64,000 nucleotides of DNA, taken from Hwanghaeella sp. GTDB taxonomy: Bacteria > Pseudomonadota > Alphaproteobacteria > UBA8366 > Aestuariispiraceae. The stretch is taken from the NCBI GenBank assembly GCA_028282025.1, contig JANQIT010000200.1, positions 1 through 64,000 on the forward strand, given 5' to 3'. The notes under the pieces were generated by a model. The model made no database searches and had not been told where the DNA came from. It saw nothing but the letters and a program-made list of their open reading frames with translations. How positions within the stretch are numbered: the first letter of the stretch is position 1; every line of letters begins with the position of its first letter. The position numbers and the translations under genes are program-made. Of the stretch, positions 56,883 to 64,000 are shown piece after piece.

Positions 56883-57247
56883 CGGGTTCGTCCTCCATCC
56901 TGGAGCAGATCCAACAAGATGCGTGCCTCCTCTGGCTTTGGTTTTCGATAAGCTATGGCGCAATGCGCCGGGCAATACGGCGTCCCCGCCCGAACCGGCT
57001 TGCCGCAAAAGCGATAGCTTTGCCCTGGGCCGTCGCCGATCGGCCACTGACACGTTGCGGGAGGCGGCCCCAATTCCGGCACATTCGAATTTTCGACACT
57101 TTGCGACGCTTCTCGACGTGACTTTTGTGCAGGTTGGACAGCGCCAGCCGTATCGGCTTGCAATCCTTCCCCGCGCCGGGGACGCCCGCCGGAATGCCGC
57201 CGGTTAGAGGGTGAGCTTTCGCAAATCTGTGGTTGCCTTTTGTTCAT
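56879..57247 (-). CDS. GcrA-like regulator C-terminal domain protein
   Basis: CQWPIGDGPGQSYRFCGKPVRAGTPYCPAHCAIAYRK Cys/His motif; lacks obvious GcrA N-terminal HTH. Confidence 0.75.
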   Translation of the reverse strand: MNKRQPQICESSPSNRRHSGGRPRRGEGLQADTAGAVQPAQKSRREASQSVENSNVPELGPPPATCQWPIGDGPGQSYRFCGKPVRAGTPYCPAHCAIAYRKPKPEEARILLDLLQDGGRTR

Positions 57248-57250
57248 GCG

Positions 57251-57322
57251 CTAAAAATAGGATATTTATTTTAGCCTTTCAACTAAAATTTTTTGCTCCC
57301 CCAAGCCGGTGACTTTTGTCAC
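57251..57322. promoter_or_regulatory. divergent operator region of the phage repressor
   Basis: Imperfect palindrome CTAAAAATAGGATATTTATTTTAG (57251-57274) and GTGAC-TTTT-GTCAC (57309-57322) between GcrA-like and repressor genes. Confidence 0.45.
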
Positions 57323-57332
57323 TCTCCGCCCC

Positions 57333-58052
57333 ATGCACTGGTCGGAACGGGTAAAAAGCGCTCTCGAAGCGCGACAGATGTCGAATGCAGCGTTGGCTCA
57401 GGCGATTGGCGTGCCAAGCAAGCGCCTGGATGCCTGGCTTCAGGGACGGGTCGATCAACCGCGTGGGTTTTCCAGCATCCTTCCCCGAATTGCAGAGGTT
57501 CTAAACGTCTCGCTGGCGTGGCTGAGGGATGGAATTGGGAGTCCCGACATACCGGCGGACCCCTTACCCAACACTTCCATACAGTCAGTCGAACAGGAAG
57601 CGCGCGCCGCTGACGCCGCGGTCCCGAACTTCCGCGACCTGACGAGGGATTTGCCTGTTCAAGGTACGGCCGCAGGGGCGAACGGTGACGTCGGCGCCAT
57701 GCAGTTCGAAGGCGGAGTCGTAGACTATGTAAGGCGTCCCCCGGGTGTCTCCGGCGCCAAGGAAGTCTACGGCCTGTATGTTGTCGGGGATTCCATGTGG
57801 CCGCGGTTTCAGAACGGCGAACTGGTGATTTGTCACCCGCGGCGGCCGGTAAATTCGGGCGACGATGTGATTATCCAGTTACAGCGGGACGAACATTCGG
57901 AAATAGAAGTGTTCATCAAAACTCTGGTCCGCCGCACAGCAAACACGGTAACCGCCAGACAATACAATCCCGACCGGACGATGAGCTTTAAGACCGCAGA
58001 AATCGTTGCCATTCACCGCATCTTAAGCTTGCCCGAACTGTTGGGGTTCTAG
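57333..58052 (+). CDS. CI-like repressor: HTH plus S24/LexA-type peptidase domain
   Basis: LAQAIGVPSKRLDAWLQG HTH; VYGLYVVGDSMWPRFQNGELVICHP S24 motif. Confidence 0.92.
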   Translation: MHWSERVKSALEARQMSNAALAQAIGVPSKRLDAWLQGRVDQPRGFSSILPRIAEVLNVSLAWLRDGIGSPDIPADPLPNTSIQSVEQEARAADAAVPNFRDLTRDLPVQGTAAGANGDVGAMQFEGGVVDYVRRPPGVSGAKEVYGLYVVGDSMWPRFQNGELVICHPRRPVNSGDDVIIQLQRDEHSEIEVFIKTLVRRTANTVTARQYNPDRTMSFKTAEIVAIHRILSLPELLGF

Positions 58053-58219
58053 GCAGTGGACGCGCTTCAACGCATCAGTTGAAGACATTTGCATCCCAAC
58101 TTTCGCTCCTGCGATAGGGACCGATTCTGCACCAATCTCGGCGGAAACGCCAAAAAGCTAATAAAAAGCTGCAGATCCGCTTGTTGACTTCGTCAAGTTA
58201 GATAATTATTTTATCCAAA

Positions 58220-58525
58220 ATGGAATACCCTACGATATACATACACGTCTATGAAGACCCGCAAAAGCGGCTCTACTGCCTGGAACAGGCGCCGGTCCCG
58301 GCGACCTTTTCGGAAGCGCGTGTCGCACTCTTGGAACAGGATGCTTTCTGGTCCGAGTACAGGTTCACAGTAAAACTAACGGGAACGACGGCCAGCTATG
58401 TCGACATCGCCTCAGCGGCAGAGGAGGACTCGCGCCCCGGCGGCGCGTCCAACTCCCTGCCCGAAGATGCATCCTGGCGTCTGCAAACCGCATCCGTCCG
58501 GTACCGTCCACCAGAACGGACCTAG
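58220..58525 (+). CDS. hypothetical protein
   Basis: 101-aa ORF, competing antisense ORF. Confidence 0.35.
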   Translation: MEYPTIYIHVYEDPQKRLYCLEQAPVPATFSEARVALLEQDAFWSEYRFTVKLTGTTASYVDIASAAEEDSRPGGASNSLPEDASWRLQTASVRYRPPERT

Positions 58526-58957
58526 CCCGCCCGTAGAAGACGAAGAGAAACGTCAACTCAAGCCGGATGCCCGGAACCACAGTCCCTCTTCTTTCGGCGT
58601 CGCGGATACCCAAGTAAGTCCATAATACGACTGTTTCACCTGCATGATCGGGGCGAGAGTTTCCTCTCCAGCCAGCCTTCGACATCGCCAGCAGCGGCGG
58701 CAACGGTTTCAGATCTTACCTATTCCGTTGCCTGTCCAATGTACCCTCAGCATGCGACCTTAACAGCCCGAACCCCACCGCCGTCCTTTATTCTTGGCTT
58801 CACAAAGGGAGGTTTTGCCGGACTTAGGCAAACTTGTTCCTGGCCAGCACAAGTACAGAGACCGGCATTTTTGGCGAATTCGCCTGTACAGGACGGACCG
58901 CGCCGAATACACCGCTGGAACGCTTTCACTAACGTCAAACAACAATCCGGTCGCACC

Positions 58958-59770
58958 ATGCCTATCGATGCTGATTTCTTTATCGTCGCCGTTCCCCTGC
59001 TATTGATGACCGGCGCAGTCGCTGGGTTACTGGCAGGGATGTTGGGTGTCGGTGGGGGTATCGTTATTGTGCCGGTCCTTTTCTGGCTCATACCCGTCTT
59101 CGGGATCGGTCCAGCCGTTGCGATGCACAGTGCGGTCGCTACCTCGCTGGCAAGCATTGTCTTTACGTCTATCTCCTCCGCCAGAGCTCATTACCGCAAA
59201 GGCGTCGTGGACTTGGTACTCCTGCGCAGATGGCTGCCCTGGATCATTATCGGTTCCGCAGCGGGCGGTTTTCTGGCAACGTTGTTGAACGGCGCCGTGC
59301 TGGGCTGGATCTTCGGCGGTGTGGCCTTTGCCGTCGCCCTGCTGATGGTCCGTGCACGGGCGGTGTCCATTTCGGAGTCTTTGCCGAACGGACACGCGCC
59401 TTCCGCTCTACTTGCAGCATCCATTGGCGTTTTCTCCGCCTTGATGGGTATAGGCGGCGGCACTTTGACGGTGCCTGTTCTGTCGCTTTTCAGCATGCCG
59501 ATCCATAAATCCGTGGGAACCGCATCCTCCTTCGGCGTCGCCATAGCCCTCAGCGCCGTTGGATTTTTTGTCTGGGGCGGTTGGACGGCTGAGGGGCTCC
59601 CGCCTGGTTCGGTCGGATATGTAAACCTGCCGGCGGCGCTGCTGATCTCATGCGTGTCGATCGTGACCGCGCCGCTGGGCGCGCGGATTGCCCACGCCTT
59701 GCCGAAACTCACGCTACGGCGTGTTTTTGCCGCGTTTCTGTTTGTAACGGGCGCCCGTCTGGTTTTCTAA
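58958..59770 (+). CDS. TauE/SafE-family sulfite exporter
   Basis: GAVAGLLAGMLGVGGGIVIVPVL...SALMGIGGGTLTVPVLSLF. Confidence 0.92.
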   Translation: MPIDADFFIVAVPLLLMTGAVAGLLAGMLGVGGGIVIVPVLFWLIPVFGIGPAVAMHSAVATSLASIVFTSISSARAHYRKGVVDLVLLRRWLPWIIIGSAAGGFLATLLNGAVLGWIFGGVAFAVALLMVRARAVSISESLPNGHAPSALLAASIGVFSALMGIGGGTLTVPVLSLFSMPIHKSVGTASSFGVAIALSAVGFFVWGGWTAEGLPPGSVGYVNLPAALLISCVSIVTAPLGARIAHALPKLTLRRVFAAFLFVTGARLVF

Positions 59771-59824
59771 ATCGGACGATGTCCCGGCTGGCCGAAGGTT
59801 CAGGCCGGCGTAAAAGCCAGGGCC

Positions 59825-60382
59825 TCAGCCTGCGGCTGCTTGGTCGAGGACTTCAACCCCGTCGGCGACTTCGGTCTGCAAGACATCGTTGAACCTGTTG
59901 AAGGCGCCGCAAAGGGCGGCACGCCAAGTCAGCTCGACAATCTGCGCGTCGTCAAAATGTTCGCGCAGCCGGTCGAACATGCTGTCCCGCACGCGATGGG
60001 GATCGTTTGTAACCGCAATCGCATACTCGATCACCAGTTTGTCGACCGCGTCGAACTCCTCAATCGTTTCATAATCGAGGATGTTTTGCGCAGCGCTTTG
60101 GCTGATACCGGAAGCGTTGAGTCGCGGAGTATGGCTCGAAACGCAGAAAGTGCACTCATTCAGCTTGGAGACGGTGACCAGCGCCAACTCCAGATATCGG
60201 GCCGGCAGCACACCTTCGGCTTTCAGGTCCAGCAGCAGACCGAATGTGTGTTCCAGAACGGGCGGACGGTTCGCCATCACGCCGACCAGACTGTCGAAAG
60301 GTCCGTATATACCGGCGCGGTCATAGACATCCCTCGCCTTGCCGTCGACTTCGCTTGCAGGAACGGTTCGTACTCGCGGCAT
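59825..60382 (-). CDS. carboxymuconolactone decarboxylase / AhpD-like protein
   Basis: ALVTVSKLNECTFCVSSHTPRL CxxC-H motif. Confidence 0.9.
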   Translation of the reverse strand: MPRVRTVPASEVDGKARDVYDRAGIYGPFDSLVGVMANRPPVLEHTFGLLLDLKAEGVLPARYLELALVTVSKLNECTFCVSSHTPRLNASGISQSAAQNILDYETIEEFDAVDKLVIEYAIAVTNDPHRVRDSMFDRLREHFDDAQIVELTWRAALCGAFNRFNDVLQTEVADGVEVLDQAAAG

Positions 60383-60468
60383 AACTATACCTCGCTCAGG
60401 TTAGGCAGGTCCGGTCAAAGCCCCCGGCGCGCACACGTCGGCGGTAACGGTTAAACGCTGTCTAAGGA

Positions 60469-61755
60469 TCAGTAGACCTGCTGCGGCAGATAAAGCGCGA
60501 TCTGCGGAAACGCGATCAACAGCGCCACCATGGCAATCATCATCAGCACAAAGGGCAACGCCCCCCAGGCGACGTCGTTAAACCGGCCGCCGCGAAGCCG
60601 AATCCCCTGAACCACATACAGGTTCACGCCGATTGGCGGCGTGATCAGCGCGGTCTCCATCAGAACCGTGATAAGAATCCCGAACCAGACCGGGTCATAG
60701 CCAAGCGAGATGATCAACGGGAAAACAACGGGAACCGTCGTCAACAGCATGGAGAGGGTCTCCATGAACATCCCCAGTATCAGGTAAAATATGACCAGGG
60801 CGATCATGGTCTGCAGCGGCGTCCACCCCAGGTCGGAAATGAACTGGATAAGCGCTTGGGTGACGCCGATAAAGCCCAGAATGAAATTCAGAAACACCGC
60901 AGCCAGAATGATCAGCATGATCATTGCCGTAGTGCGCATCGTCCCTTCGAAAGCTTCGCGGAGCATCTTAAAGGAGAGACTGCGCTTCCACGCCGCCAGG
61001 ATAAGCGCGAAGACGACGCCGATGGACGCGGCCTCTGTCGGTGTTGCGATACCTGCATAGATCGATCCGACAACCACGCCGAACAGCAGGATCGGTGGCA
61101 GCAGGTCCGGCAGCACGCGGATACGATCCGCCCAACTCGTGGCGGGCTTGTCACCCGACCATTCGGGCCGAAACATGCAAGCGACGACAATGATCAGGAT
61201 GAACAGGCCGGAAAGAATAAGGCCGGGGATAATTCCCGCCATATAGAGTTCCGGTACCGACGTGTCGGTGATCAGGCCGTAAATGATCAGGTTGATGGAC
61301 GGCGGGATCAGAATCCCCAGGGTCCCACCGGCCGCCAGAGAACCCAGGAACAGGCCCTCATGATAACGATATTTCTGGATTTCAGGGTAGGCGACGGTAC
61401 CGACTGTCGCCGCCGTAGCAACCGACGATCCCGATGAAGCGGCGAAAATCGCACAAGAACCGATATTCGCGTGCATCAACCCGCCGGGCAGCCAGCTCAG
61501 CCACTGGGCCACCGCGTTATACATCCGCCGCGCAACGCCTGCGCGCAGCATGATTTCCCCCAACAAGATGAACATCGGGATCGCGACAAGGATAAATTCC
61601 TTCTGCTTGTCCCAGACAAACTCACCCATCGCGCGGGACAGACGACCGTTCATATAGATTTGGTCCAGCCCCATGGAAAGAATGCCCAACACGGCCGCCA
61701 CGGGCACGGCGGCAACCACAAGCACCATCAGGGCGACAACAATCCAACCCGCCAT
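60469..61755 (-). CDS. dctM: TRAP transporter large permease (DctM)
   Basis: 12-TM, FILLGEIMLRAGVARRMYNA, GGTLGILIPPSINLIIYG. Confidence 0.95.
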   Translation of the reverse strand: MAGWIVVALMVLVVAAVPVAAVLGILSMGLDQIYMNGRLSRAMGEFVWDKQKEFILVAIPMFILLGEIMLRAGVARRMYNAVAQWLSWLPGGLMHANIGSCAIFAASSGSSVATAATVGTVAYPEIQKYRYHEGLFLGSLAAGGTLGILIPPSINLIIYGLITDTSVPELYMAGIIPGLILSGLFILIIVVACMFRPEWSGDKPATSWADRIRVLPDLLPPILLFGVVVGSIYAGIATPTEAASIGVVFALILAAWKRSLSFKMLREAFEGTMRTTAMIMLIILAAVFLNFILGFIGVTQALIQFISDLGWTPLQTMIALVIFYLILGMFMETLSMLLTTVPVVFPLIISLGYDPVWFGILITVLMETALITPPIGVNLYVVQGIRLRGGRFNDVAWGALPFVLMMIAMVALLIAFPQIALYLPQQVY

Positions 61756-62346
61756 CTATTTACTCATTTCTTTCACGCCTGCGGTTTCTTCGGCGATCTC
61801 CTCCTGAACGCTGAGCGTGCCGGTCAGCCGCTGTACAGCAGGGGCGCCGCCCACAAAGAAGGAGAGGATTGCATAGACGATCAGGAAGACCAGCGTGATG
61901 TTGAAGAAGACCAGTCCGGCCAGCCAGATCAATTGGGGAATCCACAGAGGCGTCAGCAGCGTGGTGACCGAAACCGAGTCATTGACCCAGGAGTCGGCAA
62001 ACACATCGACCGCCTTGCTGGTCAAATATCCCATGTAGAGCTGAAGCAGCAGCAAGCCGACGATATCCAACACGGCCCGAACCGGCAGCGGCAGAATATT
62101 GTACAACGCGTCGATCCGGATATTGGAGCGATGCAGAAGGCAGTAGGCATAGGCCCATGTCGTAGAACCCGCGAACACATACCCAGTGATCTCGTCAGAC
62201 CCTGACATGGTCACGGACAAGTATTTCCGGGACAGTACGTCTATCGTCACCATGATCGCGGCCAGCAGCAAGGCCGCGCCGCCGACCCACACCGCCCACA
62301 GCGCGAGACGCTCAAGAATGCCGTGAACTGTTACGAACGCTTTCAA
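61756..62346 (-). CDS. dctQ: TRAP transporter small permease (DctQ)
   Basis: 4-TM, DEITGYVFAGSTTWAYAYCLLHRSNIRIDALY. Confidence 0.92.
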   Translation of the reverse strand: MKAFVTVHGILERLALWAVWVGGAALLLAAIMVTIDVLSRKYLSVTMSGSDEITGYVFAGSTTWAYAYCLLHRSNIRIDALYNILPLPVRAVLDIVGLLLLQLYMGYLTSKAVDVFADSWVNDSVSVTTLLTPLWIPQLIWLAGLVFFNITLVFLIVYAILSFFVGGAPAVQRLTGTLSVQEEIAEETAGVKEMSK

Positions 62347-62380
62347 GAAACCCTAAGTCCTACCGTTTGCAGGAAACAAG

Positions 62381-62420
62381 CGGGTCCCCTCGCTCCAAAT
62401 TGTGGATAAGAGGGGACCCG
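62381..62420. other. intercistronic stem-loop between dctP and dctQ
   Basis: CGGGTCCCCTC / GAGGGGACCCG perfect 11-bp arms, 18-nt loop. Confidence 0.85.
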
Positions 62421-62457
62421 ACATCTTTCGGTGACTTTACCGAACGCCAATGGCCTA

Positions 62458-63519
62458 TCAGATCGGTGCTTTAAGCCCCGTGATCTCACCCATTGTCGCG
62501 TTCCATTCTTCGGCACAGGCCTTGCCGCACCGGTCCGCGAAGCGCTTCAGCACGAAGTTTTCGACGATATTCTTCAACTTCGCCTGATCTTCAGCCGACG
62601 GCTCAATCGGCGTCATGCCGCCGGGCTCGCCCCACGGGCACGGACCGGCCGCATTACACTTCAGCGCAACCGCGTCGGTTTCTTCGATCGACGCCCAGAT
62701 TTCGTTCTCAACCTTCGCCGCGTTCTCGCGGATCAGGGCCTTGGTCGCATCGGAAAGCGAATCCCAGGTATCGCCGTTCACCGCCATGAAGGTCGCTGCG
62801 TAGCCGAGGCGCACCTGAATGTTGTGGGTAACGACCTGCCACCATTTCGCATTGTAGGCCGGGCCGGTCCCGGTAATTCCGCAATCGGCGACACCCTTCT
62901 GCAGGGCCGGAACCACCTCAGCAAAAGCCAGTGTCACGGGAGAGGCGTCCAACCCCTCGATAAAATCGCCGAGCGATGTGGAGTAAGCCCGGATTTTCTT
63001 GCCGGACAGGCTGTTCAGGCTGCCGTCGTCCGCAGCGTCCAACTTGCACCACAGCTGCTGGCTGGGGAAGGTGTAGAGCATAACGAGTTCGGCGTTATAC
63101 TTCGCCCGCAACTCGCGGCGGATGATCGGCTCATACGCTTTGAGCGCCTTGCGGTAGGTGCCAAAGTCCTGGAACACGCCGGCCAGGTCGATACCTTCAA
63201 GCGCCGGGCTGTCCTGGCTGGTGTAAGTGGTCAACGCATGAACCGCGTCATAGGTGCCCAGCTTGAGCAGTTTCACGACCTCGTAGCCGGAAAGTCCAAG
63301 CTCTGTATAGGGCTTGGCATTTGCCGTCAGCTTACCGCCGGATGCTTCTGGCAGGATCTTCTGCCACATGCGGCTTTCATGATCCTTCCAGTTGATCAGG
63401 TTGCCCCACGTTCCGACAACCGCGAATTCCTTGGTATCCACGTCGTCCGCTAACCCCTGCGCGGACATTGCGGTGGTCGACAAGGCGGCGGCCAGCGCCA
63501 CTCCCATCAAACGTTTCAT
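62458..63519 (-). CDS. dctP: TRAP transporter substrate-binding protein (DctP)
   Basis: Signal peptide; SGKKIRAYSTSLGDFIEGLDASPVTLAFAEVVPALQKGVADCGITG. Confidence 0.92.
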   Translation of the reverse strand: MKRLMGVALAAALSTTAMSAQGLADDVDTKEFAVVGTWGNLINWKDHESRMWQKILPEASGGKLTANAKPYTELGLSGYEVVKLLKLGTYDAVHALTTYTSQDSPALEGIDLAGVFQDFGTYRKALKAYEPIIRRELRAKYNAELVMLYTFPSQQLWCKLDAADDGSLNSLSGKKIRAYSTSLGDFIEGLDASPVTLAFAEVVPALQKGVADCGITGTGPAYNAKWWQVVTHNIQVRLGYAATFMAVNGDTWDSLSDATKALIRENAAKVENEIWASIEETDAVALKCNAAGPCPWGEPGGMTPIEPSAEDQAKLKNIVENFVLKRFADRCGKACAEEWNATMGEITGLKAPI

Positions 63520-63711
63520 GACTGTGCCTCTCTATTCATTTTTTGTGACCGTTTATTTTTATTTTGGGGACCATACCCCCCGACGCCCGGAGAGAGAAGC
63601 CCATTGATATCGAAAACCTTGCGGAATGACTGTAATGAACACAGACTTTTAAACAAGCGCCCGGATCGCGGGGCTTTTTTTTGTCAAATCCAATCCCGTG
63701 GGATATTCGCC

Positions 63712-64000
63712 ATGCTGCCCTTAAGCCTGCCACCGGATTCCGTCTTCACCCCACCCAAATTCTCCGTCCCACGGGGCGCAACGGACAGCCACGCGCATGT
63801 CATCGATCCACCGGCCGACTATCCCTATGTAGCCAACCGGTCCTACGATCCGGCCGTTGCGCCATTACCCGCGTTCCAAGCGATGCATGCAGCGCTTGGC
63901 CTGGAGAGGGCGGTGATTGTTACGCCCTCCATCTACGGTACAGATAACCGGGCGACGCTGAGAGCCATCGAAGGATATGGCGGTGACGCCCGCGGAATCG
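63712..64000 (+). CDS. amidohydrolase family 2 protein (partial, cut by window end)
   Basis: VPRGATDSHAHVIDPPADYPYVANRSYDP...LGLERAVIVTPSIYGTDNRA. Confidence 0.85.
   Translation, partial: MLPLSLPPDSVFTPPKFSVPRGATDSHAHVIDPPADYPYVANRSYDPAVAPLPAFQAMHAALGLERAVIVTPSIYGTDNRATLRAIEGYGGDARGI

Noticed and set aside
58200-58215. gataattattttatc as another Fur box
   Set aside because: Only partially matches the consensus (extra base in the core) and precedes a weak hypothetical ORF with no iron link.
63656-63683. Possible intrinsic terminator (gcccggatcgcggggc followed by a T-run) between dctP and amidohydrolase
   Set aside because: Stem is short and mismatched and the position, 5' of both divergent genes, is hard to interpret; not supported enough to call.
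1-64000. CRISPR arrays or complete rRNA/tRNA genes
   Set aside because: No regularly spaced short repeats and no full-length RNA genes recognised; only the partial tRNA-Val at the left edge.

Overview
High-GC, probably alphaproteobacterial chromosome (inference from GcrA-like and other family signatures). From left to right: (1) a partial divergent gene for a large acidic, type-I-secreted adhesin-like protein with chimeric or invertible sequence at the window edge, opposite a T1SS operon (two ABC half-transporters plus HlyD-type MFP); (2) a Fur-box-preceded FecI-FecR-TonB receptor cluster with an M1 peptidase, a ChaN-like PDZ lipoprotein and an unannotated 46-aa secreted Cys-rich peptide; (3) a GST; (4) a podovirus-like structural prophage split into three blocks: holin, tail and capsid (15.2-26.4 kb), scaffold and portal (36.8-39.7 kb), and terminase, GcrA-like, LexA-like and CI/S24 regulators (53.7-58.1 kb). 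Between the scaffold and capsid genes lies a ~10 kb polymorphic toxin/immunity locus (26.6-36.8 kb). It has one intact toxin gene, many displaced C-terminal toxin cassettes and remnants each followed by a candidate immunity gene, duplicated immunity genes, decayed copies of the scaffold-toxin junction, and IS481/IS1182-like elements. Between portal and terminase (39.9-53.8 kb) are host-type genes: YdbH/YnbE-YdbL, a C1-peptidase/OmpA/lipoprotein cluster, alpha/beta hydrolase, MCP, aldo/keto reductase. (5) The right end has TauE/SafE, an AhpD-like protein, a TRAP (DctPQM) transporter with an intercistronic stem-loop, and an amidohydrolase cut by the window edge. The strongest candidate for an undescribed system is the phage-embedded polymorphic toxin/immunity cassette array. 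All assignments come from reading motifs and translations; no database search was run.
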